From the NCBI GenBank assembly GCA_963837265.1, contig CAWIMQ010000001.1, positions 875,824 to 939,823 on the forward strand: DNA of 64,000 bases, in the 5' to 3' direction. Source of the stretch: DATBLE01 sp963837265. GTDB taxonomy: Bacteria > Actinomycetota > Thermoleophilia > Gaiellales > Gaiellaceae. Shown piece by piece: positions 27,417 to 36,376 of the stretch. The translations under genes and the position numbers were made by a program. How positions within the stretch are numbered: position 1 is the stretch's first letter; each line of letters opens with the position of its first letter. Below the pieces are notes generated by a model, which was not told the DNA's origin, made no database searches, and saw only the letters and a list, made by a program, of their open reading frames with translations.

Positions 27417-28233
27417 GGGTGCCGTGGGCCAGCAGCTCCGCGAGGGCCGAAAGCTGCCGACCATCGGGCCGGACGTAGACGTCGGCTACGGCGACGCCCC
27501 GTTCCTCCGGCGGCGGGTCGCCCGTGATAGTGGCGAGGCGGCCGCCGTCAGCAACCGCCTTCAACGTGGTGGCCGCCTGTCCGGGGGCAGCGTTGACGGC
27601 CTTGGGCGCGCCGCCGCCGGTGATCTCGCGGACGAGCGCAGGCCAGTCGCCGTGATAGTCGAGCACCTCCGACGCGCCGTAGTCGCGGATGCGCTCGGCC
27701 TTCTTCGCGCTCGCGGTCGCGATCACGCGGGCGCCACGAGCCGCGGCGAGCTGGACGAGCAGGCCACCCGTGACTCCGCCGGCTCCGTTGACGACGACCC
27801 AGCCGCCGCTCTCGATCCCGAGAGACTCGTCGAGTGCCTGAGCCGCCGTGAGCGCCGGAATGGGAAAGGCTCCGCCGGCTTCCCATGACACCTCTGGCGG
27901 CCGGGCCGCGACGGTCGCCGCCGCCGCGAGCACCCTCCCGGCCCACGTCCCGTGACGCCGGAGCGGCAGCGGATGTGTGATCACCTCGTCGCCCTCGCGC
28001 AGCTCGGCCACGCCGGAGCCGGCCGCCACGACCGTCCCGGCCGCCTCCGTCCCGAGCGCCATCGGAGCCGGGCCGCCGATCTGCCAGCTGCCGATCCTGA
28101 CAAGCTCGTCCCAGTTGCCGATGCCGGCGGCAACGACGTCGATGAGGACCTCGCCTGCGGCAGGCGTCGCAAGCTCGTCCACCTCGAAGATCTCGACGGC
28201 CTCGCCGAGTGCTGTGATCCCGGCCGCTCGCAT
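27310..28233 (-). CDS. NAD(P)-dependent quinone oxidoreductase-like protein (MDR family)
   Basis: 307-residue medium-chain dehydrogenase/reductase without structural zinc. N-terminal GroES-like domain (VLIDVVAAGIGNWDELVRIG; ALGTEAAGTVVAAG) and Rossmann domain with VVNGAGGVTGGLLVQLAAARGARVIATAS. Catalytic zinc cysteines are absent, as in quinone oxidoreductases. The C-terminal FAQWQ-like helix is replaced by VRPLDQAAQALREV, normal for the family. Monocistronic by position. Confidence 0.9.
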   Translation of the reverse strand: MRAAGITALGEAVEIFEVDELATPAAGEVLIDVVAAGIGNWDELVRIGSWQIGGPAPMALGTEAAGTVVAAGSGVAELREGDEVITHPLPLRRHGTWAGRVLAAAATVAARPPEVSWEAGGAFPIPALTAAQALDESLGIESGGWVVVNGAGGVTGGLLVQLAAARGARVIATASAKKAERIRDYGASEVLDYHGDWPALVREITGGGAPKAVNAAPGQAATTLKAVADGGRLATITGDPPPEERGVAVADVYVRPDGRQLSALAELLAHGTLSVPIASVRPLDQAAQALREVVAGADGAIVLSLRT

Positions 28234-28766
28234 GCTGTTCGGCGCACGTTACTGGTGTCGGTGATGCGGCGTGCGCTGCTTTCGCACCTCGCCAGAGGAG
28301 TGCGGCGCGGGCAGGTGACAGATGACTTGCCCGCGCGGAGTTCGGGAATGTCCCCCGAGCGGGGAGGTCAGGACTCCTCTTCGGCGCTGACCTGACGATC
28401 CCAATCCGCCTGGTCGTAGCTCGTCCATTTCCACCCGCAGGTCAGGGAAGCCGATCATGAAGTCCTCGTGCGGCCTCCGTGATCGCCTCCCGTCCGATCG
28501 CTCGGCGGGCCGCCGTTGACGTCAGCGACACCTCGCGGCGAGTCAGTGCTCTGCGACCCGCGCGGGCTCGCCACTGCACCACGCGTCGGTGTAGCGGCGC
28601 GCGAACTCGATCGGTTCCTCGCCTTGGGCCAGCTCGGGAGTGACTGCCTGACGCAGAGTGGCGCGGCAGGGTTCCCCGCTCCGAGCTTTCCCGGATGCGC
28701 GTCTGCCGCAAGAGCGCGAACCTAGGGCCGGCGGCCCGATGAATCCGATTCGGAAGGAGAAGCTCG
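28234..28766. other. 533-bp region with no convincing gene
   Basis: No frame here has a good start, ribosome binding site and consistent codon use. On the minus strand the end of a reading frame spelling WKWTSYDQADWDRQ and a stop near 28374 looks protein-like, but it lacks a start and is broken upstream, so it may be a decayed gene. Base composition is lower in GC than the flanking operons. Confidence 0.45.
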
Positions 28767-28907
28767 GTGAAGCTGCCGAAGATCAAGACGTTGAACCACC
28801 AGATCGATGTCATCGAGGCGAACTCGACGGCGACCGAGGCGCGGCTGGCGACCATGGAGAAGCTCCTCGAACGGATCGTGGAGCAGCTGGAGAAGAAGGC
28901 CGCCTAG
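28767..28907 (+). CDS. 46-residue small helical protein
   Basis: Short gene with a good ribosome binding site (AAGGAGA at 28753-28759) seven bases before its GTG. The product starts VKLPKIKTLNHQIDVIEANS and continues as one predicted amphipathic helix with heptad-like Leu/Ile/Met spacing and a Lys-Lys-Ala-Ala end, suggesting a coiled coil or dimer. High charge and complete absence of Gly and Pro after residue 4 support a real helical product. No family recognised; neighbours give no hint. Confidence 0.6.
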   Translation: MKLPKIKTLNHQIDVIEANSTATEARLATMEKLLERIVEQLEKKAA

Positions 28908-29021
28908 CACGAGGCGACAGCGGCCAGACACGCTCCGACGCCGAGCGCTGGGGCTTGATTCTGGCCTGCGCGAGCGTGCTCCTGCCGGATCCCGGGAGGC
29001 CGAGCCTCGGTTGCGGCTTGC

Positions 29022-29780
29022 TCAGGCGCCGGGCATCGAGAAGCCGCCGTCGCAGACGACGAAGTTGCCGGTCATGTGCGCGGAGTCGTCGGACGCGAGG
29101 AAGAGGACGACCCCGGTGATCTCGTCCGGGTCGCCGATCCGACCGAGCGGCGTGCGGTCGACGATCTCCTGCGCCCGCTCCCGCGTCCAGTCGCGGCGGT
29201 CGAGGGTCGAGTCGGTCGCCATGAAGCCTGGCCCGAGCGCGTTCACGCGTACCGAGGGCGCGAGAGCGCCCGCGTACGACTTCGTCACGCCGAGCACGCC
29301 GTACTTGGACGCCGCGTACTGCGGAGCGCGCGGGCTGCCCGTGACGACGACGTTCGAGCAGACGTTGACGATGGCACCGCCCCCCTGGGCCGCCATCCTC
29401 CCACCGAACTCGTGGCACATGAAGAGCGTCCCTTTCACGTCGACGGCGATCACGCGGTCGACGAGCTCCTCGCTGAGCTCGCGCCAGGACGACTGCTCCG
29501 GCGCGACGTCCCCGACGTTGTTGACGAGGATATCGAGCCTGCCGACGGCCTCGAAGACCTCGTCCGCCATGCGCCGGACGCCGCCCCAGGACGTGACGTC
29601 GGCCTGCACGGCAAGGCCCCCGAGCTCGGCCGCGAGCGCCTCGGCGGACGCGCGCGACCGGTTGTAGTGGGCGATCACCAGCGCGCCCTCCTTCGCGAAG
29701 CGCCGGGCGACGTTCGTCCCGAACCCGCGGCCGGCGCCGGTGACCAGGGCGGTGCGCCCGGCGAGCCGGCCTTCAGCCAC
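29022..29780 (-). CDS. Short-chain dehydrogenase/reductase (FabG-like)
   Basis: 252-residue classical SDR. Cofactor motif TGAGRGFG near residue 14, NNVG at 87-90, catalytic Ser142, Tyr155 and Lys159 (QYAASK) are intact. Probable NAD(P)H-dependent oxidation or reduction of a hydroxy/keto group. It overlaps the end of HyuA by eight bases and is the last gene of the minus-strand operon that starts at 36344, so it likely serves the same pathway. Confidence 0.92.
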   Translation of the reverse strand: MAEGRLAGRTALVTGAGRGFGTNVARRFAKEGALVIAHYNRSRASAEALAAELGGLAVQADVTSWGGVRRMADEVFEAVGRLDILVNNVGDVAPEQSSWRELSEELVDRVIAVDVKGTLFMCHEFGGRMAAQGGGAIVNVCSNVVVTGSPRAPQYAASKYGVLGVTKSYAGALAPSVRVNALGPGFMATDSTLDRRDWTRERAQEIVDRTPLGRIGDPDEITGVVLFLASDDSAHMTGNFVVCDGGFSMPGA

Positions 29781-31887
29781 GGGCGCGTCCGCTCCGGCGG
29801 ATGGAGATGTTGAGCAGCTCGTCCACGGTCGCCACCTGGTTCGAGAGCAGCGCGACGGTCGTTCCGGCGTATTCGATCACGGCCGGGCCCTCCACCCGGT
29901 TGCCGGGCCGCAACCGATCACCCTCGTAGATCGCCGTCGGCCGCATCGCCTGCACGGACGAGTCCCAGACCTCGCGCGTGCCGAGCCGCGCCGGCGAGGC
30001 GTCGGGGCCGCCGGGCTCGTGCACCTTCAGCTCCGGCCGTGGCAGCGACGCCCGCCCCTCGACGGCGAACGTGACGAGCTCGAAGCCGGCGGTCTCCGGA
30101 ACGGACTCCTCGCCGTAGCGCTTCGCGTACGCGTCCAGGAACTCGCGGAGGAGGGGCGCGAGCGAGGCAGGCCGCACGGGATAGGGAATCCGCAGCTCCT
30201 TCGTCTGGCGCACGAAGCGCATCTCCACGAACCGCGAGAGCATGATCGCGGCCTCGCCGGCACCCTGCTCGACGAGTGCCGTGCGCGCGCGTCCCTCCAG
30301 CTCGGCGAACACCTCCTCGATCCGGTCGAGTACCGCGTCGCCGCCCTCATCTGTCCGCGACAGCCGCACCGGCTCCGAGACGCCCTGGGAGGAGGCGAGA
30401 TCGGAGGCGACTGCCCCGAGCGCCGAGTGCACGGACTGCGTCACCGGGACGACCATCTCGTCGACGAGGTCGAGCGCGAATGCCGGCGCGTGCGTCGGCC
30501 CGGCGCCCCCGAACGCGTACAGGACGAAACCGCGCGGGTCGTGGCCCCGCTCGATCGTGACCGTCCGGAGCAGGTCGGCCATCCGCGTGTCGACGATCCG
30601 CTTGATCCCCGCCGCCGCCTCGAGAGTCGAGAGCCCGAGCGGGCGCGCGACCCGCTCCTCGATCGCCCGGGCGGCGCCCTCGGCGTCGATCTCGAGGCGG
30701 CCGCCGAGAAAGTGCGAGGGATCGAGAATCCCGAGGACGAGGTCGGCGTCCGTGACCGTCGGCAGGACCCCGCCGCGGCCGTAGCAGACCGGACCGGGAT
30801 CGGCGCCCGCGCTCTCGGGCCCCACCCGCAGGTAGCTCCCGCGCTCGACCCGCGCGATCGAGCCACCGCCAGCACCGATCGCGTTGATGTCCGTCATCGG
30901 GACCAGCAGGTGGTACTTCTCGAAGGCGACCTCGTGGCGCCGCAGCGGCTTGCCGCCGACGACCATCCCGACATCGGTGGACGTGCCTCCCATGTCGAAC
31001 GTGATCACGTCGCGGTGCCCGAGCAGCTCGCCCAGGTACGAGGACGCGGTGAGGCCGCCCGAGGGCCCCGAGAGGAGCAGGCGCACGGGCTGCCGGCCGG
31101 CCTCCCCGGGGGTCATCACGCCTCCGCCCGAGTCGAGCAGGAGGACCCGGGAGCGCGAGCCCCGCTCGGCGAGGCGGGCCTCGAGGGTCTCCGTGTAGCC
31201 GGCGATCACGGGACCGAGGTACGCGTTGACCAGCGTCGTCGCCGTCCGCTCGTACTCGCCGATCCGGGGCTGAAGGTCGCTGGAGAGGGTCACGTACACG
31301 CCCGGCAGAAGCTCGCGGAGGATCTCGCCGGTGCGGCGCTCGTGCGCCGGGTTCTTGAACGACCAGAGGAAGCAGACGGCGACCGCCTCCACGCCCTCGT
31401 CGGCGAGCCGGCGGGCGGCGGCCTCGACGTCGTCGACACGCAGGGGGCCGATCGCCTCGCCGCGGTAGTCCACACGCTCGCGGATGCCGAAGACGAGGCC
31501 GGGCGGGGCGAGCGGCTCCGGAACCGCCCGCCGCGAGTAGTCGGTCAGCTCGGAGACAGTCAGCCCGGCGGTCATTCCCATCATCCGCTGCTGGAAGATC
31601 GTGTCCTCGAAGCCACGCGTGGCGAGAAGGGCGACCTTCGCACCCCGGCGCTCGATGAAGGCGTTCGTGGCGGCCGTCGTCCCGTGCGCGATCCGTTCGA
31701 CCCGATGGAGGAACGCGGGGACGTCGAGGCCTTCCAACGCGGCCGCGAGCTCGACGTTCGCCAGGAAGCCCTCGATCAGCGCTCCGGGGGTGGTCGGGCT
31801 CTTGTAGGTGGCGATCGAGCCCGTGTCGTCCATCACCACCGTGTCGGTGAAGGTGCCGCCGATGTCGATCCCGACCGTGTGGGCCAC
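29773..31887 (-). CDS. hyuA: Hydantoinase/oxoprolinase A subunit (HyuA) 2
   Basis: 704-residue ASKHA-fold subunit, clearly paralogous to the protein at 21632 (shared GIDIGGTFTDTVVMDD, HGTTAATNAFIERRGAKVAL, FDMGGTSTDVGM and GAGGGSIARVE). No B subunit is adjacent; the nearest unpaired HyuB is encoded at 39688 on the other strand and may be its partner. Two bases separate it from the upstream lyase gene and eight bases overlap with the SDR gene. Expected to use ATP for ring opening or carboxylation of an amide/ketone-type substrate. Confidence 0.92.
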   Translation of the reverse strand: MAHTVGIDIGGTFTDTVVMDDTGSIATYKSPTTPGALIEGFLANVELAAALEGLDVPAFLHRVERIAHGTTAATNAFIERRGAKVALLATRGFEDTIFQQRMMGMTAGLTVSELTDYSRRAVPEPLAPPGLVFGIRERVDYRGEAIGPLRVDDVEAAARRLADEGVEAVAVCFLWSFKNPAHERRTGEILRELLPGVYVTLSSDLQPRIGEYERTATTLVNAYLGPVIAGYTETLEARLAERGSRSRVLLLDSGGGVMTPGEAGRQPVRLLLSGPSGGLTASSYLGELLGHRDVITFDMGGTSTDVGMVVGGKPLRRHEVAFEKYHLLVPMTDINAIGAGGGSIARVERGSYLRVGPESAGADPGPVCYGRGGVLPTVTDADLVLGILDPSHFLGGRLEIDAEGAARAIEERVARPLGLSTLEAAAGIKRIVDTRMADLLRTVTIERGHDPRGFVLYAFGGAGPTHAPAFALDLVDEMVVPVTQSVHSALGAVASDLASSQGVSEPVRLSRTDEGGDAVLDRIEEVFAELEGRARTALVEQGAGEAAIMLSRFVEMRFVRQTKELRIPYPVRPASLAPLLREFLDAYAKRYGEESVPETAGFELVTFAVEGRASLPRPELKVHEPGGPDASPARLGTREVWDSSVQAMRPTAIYEGDRLRPGNRVEGPAVIEYAGTTVALLSNQVATVDELLNISIRRSGRARG

Positions 31888-31889
31888 GC

Positions 31890-33065
31890 CTAGCGCCTGA
31901 GGGCGGCGGCCAGCTCCCTCAGCTCCCGGTCGCCGACCAGGCCCCGCTTCTCCTCACCGAGGGCCTTGACGGCGGCGAGCAGCGCGTGCCGGCCGTCCTC
32001 GTCCAGGTCGAGCCCGAGCTCCTCACACTTGATCCGGATCGAGTCGACGCCGCTCTTCTTGCCGAGCACGATGGAGCGATCGGCGCCGACGAGCTCGGCC
32101 GAGTACGGCTCGATCGCCGGGGGATCGTGGAACTGGCTCGCCACCGCCCCGCTCTCGCGCCGGAACAGGTTCTCGCCGACGACCGGCTTCCACGGCTCGA
32201 GCTCGTACCCCGCAGCCTCGCGTACACGTCGTGAGAGCTCGCGGGCACGGTCGAGCCGCAGGCCCGTCGAGACGCCGTACAGCGCCTCCAGCGTCAGGGC
32301 GACCTCGATCAGGTTGGCGTTGCCGGCGCGCTCCCCCATACCGTTCACCGTTCCGTGAATCCAGCTCGCACCGGCGCGTACGGCCGCGATCGCCGACGCG
32401 GTCGCGAGGCCGAAGTCGTTGTGCCCGTGGAAGTGGAGGGGATAGCCCGGCCCGAGCCACTGCCGGGCGCTGCCGAGCAGGCGCTCGACCGACTCGGGCG
32501 CCGCGACCCCGAGCGTGTCCACGAGCACCGCCTCGTGGGCGCCGGCCTCTGCGGCGGTGACGTAAGCCTGCTCGAGGAAGGCCGGGTCGGCCCGGCTGCC
32601 GTCGACGCCGAAGTAGGCGACCGTGAGCCCCTCGCCCGCGGCGAACGAGACGGCGCCACGGATACGCCCGAGCATCTCGTCGCGCGAGAGCCCGAGCGCG
32701 GCCAGCTTCTGGTCGGAGACGGGCGACTCGATCACGGTCGCCGGGACGCCGAGCCCGACCACCGCCTCGACGTCGGCGCGCACGGCACGCGAGAAGCCCC
32801 AGACCTGGGCGCGCAGACCCGCGCCGGCGATCAGCTCAACAGCCCGCCGGTCCTCCTCGGAGACGCGCGGGAACCCGGCCTCGATCCGGTCGACGCCGAG
32901 CTCGTCGAGGCCGCGGGCGAGCTCGAGCTTCAGCTCCGGGTCGAGCACGACGCCGACGGCCTGCTCGCCGTCCCGGAGCGTCGTGTCGTAGAGGCCGACC
33001 GAGCCGCCGAGCTCGATACCCCGGTTCGTGTCGCCGGTCCAGACGAGCGAGCGGTCAGCGAGCAC
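31890..33065 (-). CDS. DRE-TIM metallolyase (isopropylmalate/homocitrate synthase-like)
   Basis: 391-residue member of the DRE-TIM family that condenses acyl-CoA with 2-oxo acids. Motif LYDTTLRDGEQAVGV carries the catalytic Arg-Asp, HFHGHNDFGLA provides the metal His pair, and GMGERAGNANLIEV is the family's C-terminal signature. A C-terminal linker region (FRRESG, GKKSG) is present, but the full LeuA regulatory domain is not, so this is a short or feedback-insensitive form. Start is GTG 33065, overlapping the M24 gene end by 11 bases. Within this operon it is a catabolic or biosynthetic side enzyme rather than housekeeping LeuA. Confidence 0.85.
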   Translation of the reverse strand: MLADRSLVWTGDTNRGIELGGSVGLYDTTLRDGEQAVGVVLDPELKLELARGLDELGVDRIEAGFPRVSEEDRRAVELIAGAGLRAQVWGFSRAVRADVEAVVGLGVPATVIESPVSDQKLAALGLSRDEMLGRIRGAVSFAAGEGLTVAYFGVDGSRADPAFLEQAYVTAAEAGAHEAVLVDTLGVAAPESVERLLGSARQWLGPGYPLHFHGHNDFGLATASAIAAVRAGASWIHGTVNGMGERAGNANLIEVALTLEALYGVSTGLRLDRARELSRRVREAAGYELEPWKPVVGENLFRRESGAVASQFHDPPAIEPYSAELVGADRSIVLGKKSGVDSIRIKCEELGLDLDEDGRHALLAAVKALGEEKRGLVGDRELRELAAALRR

Positions 33066-34218
33066 GGAAGTCGTCCGGATAGCGACAGAGCTTCTCGCTC
33101 CCGTCGCGGGTGACCAGGTAGTTGTCCTCGAGGCGCAAGCCTCCACCCCCTTCCCAGTAGATCCCCGGCTCGATCGCCAGCACCATTCCCTCGCGTGCCT
33201 CGCCGGCCGCCGCCTGGTGCGCGAACGGCGGCTCGTGGGCTCGCGCGCCGACACCGTGGCAGAGCGGATGCGAGGGCTGGCCGGGGTACCCGGCCTCGGC
33301 GATCCGCCCGCGCAGCGTCCGGTCGAGCTCGGCGAGCGACGCCCCGTCCCGCAGGAATGCGACGCCCTCGTCGTAGACCGGGAGCAGCAACTCGAGCAGC
33401 TCGACGTACCGCGGCGCGAGCTCGCCGACGCAGACGTTCTTCGTGTGGTCGCACCAGTAGCCGTCGGCACAGACCCAGATCTCGAACAGCGTCGGCTCGC
33501 CCTCCCGGACGGGCGCGTCGCTGGACGCGTTGAACGTCTTGATCCCGGGCCCGGACCAGACGAGCGAGAAGCCCCGGGCGTACTCGACCTGCCCCCGGTA
33601 GCCGCATCCCTCGCCGTGCACGTACCCCTCCCACAGCGCTCCCGCCTCGCTGCACGGCATGCCCGGCCGCAGCCGCTCGGCGACGTACTCCATCGCATCG
33701 GCGGCCAGGTCGTTTGCGAGCCGCATCCGCTCGAGCTCCTGCTCCGTCTTCAGGGCGCGGGCCTCGGCCAGCACGCCGGACGCGTCACGGGCGTCGCCGA
33801 ACGCGTCGAAGAAGGCACGCGTGTACGTCGTCGGCTCGCCGACGAAGCGGTCGGCGATCTGCGTCCCCTGCGAGAGCTCGAGACCCACCCGTCCGTATCC
33901 CCGCTCGCGCACGACCTCGACCGCGAGGTCGAGCGCGCGCATGAACGGTGGCCGCGGGTCGGACTCGTGGTAGCCGGCGAAGGAGCGGACGTCGCTCGTC
34001 CAGGCGTTCCGCTCGACCGTCTCGCGCTGGACGTCGAGCGTGATCAGCACAGGCTCGCCCTCCCGCGGGAAGACGACGACGTCGTACCCCTTGATCGGCC
34101 AGTAGTTCGACAGGTAGAGGACGTTGTCGGGCGCGCGCGCGACGACGGCGTCGAGCTGGGCCTCGGCGAGCAGGCCGCGGACACGGGCGTGCTTGGCGTC
34201 GTCGCGCGGCCAGCCCAT
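33055..34218 (-). CDS. M24-family (Xaa-Pro dipeptidase/creatinase fold) hydrolase 1
   Basis: 387-residue pita-bread-fold protein. N-terminal creatinase domain to about residue 150, then the catalytic domain. Metal ligands by eye: Glu246 at the place of the first Asp, Asp257, His321 (CHGVG), Glu350 (IEPG) and Glu364 (LRLEDN); His328 of AHEPP is also kept. Thus all positions are metal-capable, with one Asp-to-Glu change. It may cleave an amide or imide bond of the pathway substrate. Lies six bases after the FAH gene. Confidence 0.87.
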   Translation of the reverse strand: MGWPRDDAKHARVRGLLAEAQLDAVVARAPDNVLYLSNYWPIKGYDVVVFPREGEPVLITLDVQRETVERNAWTSDVRSFAGYHESDPRPPFMRALDLAVEVVRERGYGRVGLELSQGTQIADRFVGEPTTYTRAFFDAFGDARDASGVLAEARALKTEQELERMRLANDLAADAMEYVAERLRPGMPCSEAGALWEGYVHGEGCGYRGQVEYARGFSLVWSGPGIKTFNASSDAPVREGEPTLFEIWVCADGYWCDHTKNVCVGELAPRYVELLELLLPVYDEGVAFLRDGASLAELDRTLRGRIAEAGYPGQPSHPLCHGVGARAHEPPFAHQAAAGEAREGMVLAIEPGIYWEGGGGLRLEDNYLVTRDGSEKLCRYPDDFRAR

Positions 34219-34224
34219 CCGCCG

Positions 34225-35106
34225 TCACCAGCGGACGCGCGGGGGCGCAGGCTCACCGTGCGCCTCCTGCCACGAGACCACGGGGTTGCGGAGGATCCCG
34301 ATGCCCTCGATCTCGCCTTCCATGACGTCGCCGGGCTTCAGATACCACGCCGAGGGATCGTCGCTGAACCCGGCCACGCCGGAGACCGTCCCCGTCGAGA
34401 GCACGTCGCCGGCGCTGTATCCGAGGGCGGAGTAGTGCGAGAGGATCTCCGGAATCGTCACCGCCATCCGGCTCGAATGCGAGACCTGTCGCGACTCACC
34501 GTTGACCCGCAGCTCCATCGCCAGGTCGTGCGGGTCGGCGATCTCGTCCGCGGTGACGATCCACGGCCCGAGGGGGCAGAAGGTGTCGATCGCCTTGCAG
34601 AACGAGAAGACCCCCGACTCCATCTCGCGCCGCTGGATGTCCCGCGCCGTGATGTCGTTGAAGATCACGTAGCCGCCGACGTAGTCCATCGCCTCCTCGG
34701 GCGAGAAGTGCTTTCCACTCTTCCGCAGGACGACGGCGAGCTCGAGCTCGTAGTCGAGCTCCTCGGTCAGATGCTCCGGGTAGACGACCGGCTCGTCGGG
34801 GCCGACGATCGCATCCACGTTCTGGAAGAAGACGATCCACGGCTTGATCGGCAGCACCCAGCCGGCCTTCTCGCCCTCGTCCGCGTGCTCCCGGAAGTTG
34901 CCGGCCGTGTGGAAGAACTTCCTGGGGGCGATCGGCGCCCTCAGCGTCACGTCCTCGCGGGCGAGCTCGCGTCCCGTCTCGGCCGCCGTCCCGCCGCGCT
35001 CGAACAGCGTCCGCATGTCGGGGGCGTCGAGCTCGGCGACGAGCCCGTCCCGCAGCTCGCCCACCCTCGGCCGGCCGTCCTCCGTCGCGAAGGTGACGAG
35101 CTTCAC
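34225..35106 (-). CDS. Fumarylacetoacetate hydrolase family protein
   Basis: 293-residue FAH-fold enzyme. N-terminal KLVTFATEDGRPRVGEL lid domain, then TAGNFREHADEG and the metal-binding Glu-x-Glu set in ELDYELELAVVL with Asp in YVIFNDITARD. Family members hydrolyse C-C bonds of 2,4-diketo acids, decarboxylate or hydrate. It fits the last steps of ring-compound breakdown. GTG start overlaps the M20 stop by four bases. Confidence 0.9.
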   Translation of the reverse strand: MKLVTFATEDGRPRVGELRDGLVAELDAPDMRTLFERGGTAAETGRELAREDVTLRAPIAPRKFFHTAGNFREHADEGEKAGWVLPIKPWIVFFQNVDAIVGPDEPVVYPEHLTEELDYELELAVVLRKSGKHFSPEEAMDYVGGYVIFNDITARDIQRREMESGVFSFCKAIDTFCPLGPWIVTADEIADPHDLAMELRVNGESRQVSHSSRMAVTIPEILSHYSALGYSAGDVLSTGTVSGVAGFSDDPSAWYLKPGDVMEGEIEGIGILRNPVVSWQEAHGEPAPPRVRW

Positions 35107-36344
35107 GAGGCGACCTCGCACGCGCGGGCGGCCACGAGCGCGTAGACGGCGGCCATCCTCACCAGCCCCTCGATCTCGAGGTTCTCCCCCCGCTCGGCGT
35201 CGGGCAGGCCGCTGGAGGTGCCGTAGTTGACGCTTGCGATCCCGTAGCGCGAGAGCACGCCGGCGTCCGAGAACCAGCGCACCGTGTCCTTCTCGGGCGG
35301 CACGCCGAAGACGATGCCGTGGCACTCCTCGATCGCCGCGACGAGCGGGTGGTCGGCCGCGATCTCGGCTCCGGGCGCAGTCACGTAGATCTCGGACTCG
35401 ACGCCGTGGTCGGGGAAGCGCTCGGCCAGCCCGCGCACGAACGCCTTCAGGTCGCGGACCGCGTCCGCCATCGACATCGTCGGCGGCACCCGGGCATCGA
35501 CGAAGAGATCCGTGCGCGCCGGCGTCCGGCTGACCCGCCAGGGGAAGCCGCCGTTGACGCAGCCGACGTTGACGATCCCCGCCCTGCCCCCGTACTCGGT
35601 GCCGCGCTCCCACTGGGGAATCCACTCCAGCACCGCGCCGAGGACGTCGCGCATCCGCACGATCGAGTTCTCCTGCAGCCGGCCCTCGGTGAACGCCGTG
35701 TGGACGAACGGCCCGTGGGTGGAGATGCGGAGCCACACCGCCCCGTAGTGGCCGAGGACGATCTTGTGCTCCGTCGGCTCGCCGAGGATGCAAAGGTCGG
35801 CGACGCCGCCGTGGGCCGGGAGGTACCGCGATCCGGCGGCGTAGCCGCGGTACTCCCGGCCGCGGTACTCCTCGCCCCACTGCGACTTCTCGATCTCGCC
35901 CGCGACGGCGGCGATCAGCAGGTCGCCCTTGAGACGGACGCCCGCGTCCTGGAGCGCACGGACCGCCTCCGCGTAGCAGCAGAGGGCGCCCTTCATGTTC
36001 GAGATCCCGAGCCCGTAGATCCGGCCGTCCTCGACGAACCCCTCCGGCTGGAACCCGGGGATCCCGGCCAGCCAGGGCTCGCGGCCCGAGTAGGAGGTGT
36101 CCATGTGCCCGTTGAACATCAGGCTCCGGCCGCCGCCGGCGCCGTCGAGGATGCCGACGACGTTGGGCCTGCCCTTCTCGACCTCCTGCCAGTGGACCTT
36201 CAGCCCCATCGAGCGGAAGGTGTCCTGCATGTACTCGCCCATCGCCCGCTCGCTCCCGGTCGGGCTGGAGATGGAGACGGCCTGCAGGGCCATCGAGACG
36301 AGACGCTCCCGGTCGATCTTGTCAATTATCAGATCCGGGTTCAC
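35103..36344 (-). CDS. M20-fold metallohydrolase with altered metal ligands
   Basis: 413-residue protein of the ArgE/DapE/ACY1 fold with the central dimerisation domain. Compared with ArgE by eye, His80-Asp82 (GHMDT) and Glu189 (LGEPT) are kept, but the bridging Asp of the DMKG motif is Asn116 (ISNMKGA), the second Glu of the EE pair is Ile151 (AGEIE) and the final His is replaced in PDAERGENLE. It may use one metal or be non-hydrolytic. The GTG at 36344 is chosen over ATG 36359 because a -10 hexamer sits between them, six bases before the GTG. First gene of a six-gene minus-strand operon. Confidence 0.85.
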   Translation of the reverse strand: MNPDLIIDKIDRERLVSMALQAVSISSPTGSERAMGEYMQDTFRSMGLKVHWQEVEKGRPNVVGILDGAGGGRSLMFNGHMDTSYSGREPWLAGIPGFQPEGFVEDGRIYGLGISNMKGALCCYAEAVRALQDAGVRLKGDLLIAAVAGEIEKSQWGEEYRGREYRGYAAGSRYLPAHGGVADLCILGEPTEHKIVLGHYGAVWLRISTHGPFVHTAFTEGRLQENSIVRMRDVLGAVLEWIPQWERGTEYGGRAGIVNVGCVNGGFPWRVSRTPARTDLFVDARVPPTMSMADAVRDLKAFVRGLAERFPDHGVESEIYVTAPGAEIAADHPLVAAIEECHGIVFGVPPEKDTVRWFSDAGVLSRYGIASVNYGTSSGLPDAERGENLEIEGLVRMAAVYALVAARACEVAS

Positions 36345-36350
36345 CGCCCG

Positions 36351-36367
36351 AACATACACGTTAGGGT
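36351..36367. promoter_or_regulatory. Back-to-back divergent -10 elements
   Basis: Minus strand: TATGTT (36356-36351) six bases before the M20 GTG at 36344. Plus strand: TAGGGT (36362-36367) nine bases before the LLM ATG at 36377. The two operons share a 32-base intergenic region. A weak match to the GntR-site core (ATCAGAT, reading within 36325-36335) lies just inside the M20 gene. Confidence 0.45.
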
Positions 36368-36376
36368 CGCTTCTCG

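Noticed and set aside
28722..28931. Minus-strand frame opposite the 46-residue small gene
   Set aside because: Weak codon pattern and no ribosome binding site, while the plus-strand frame has both.
36345..36359. ATG 36359 as start of the M20 gene
   Set aside because: The -10 hexamer TATGTT (36356-36351) lies between this ATG and GTG 36344, so the ATG would not be transcribed from that promoter.
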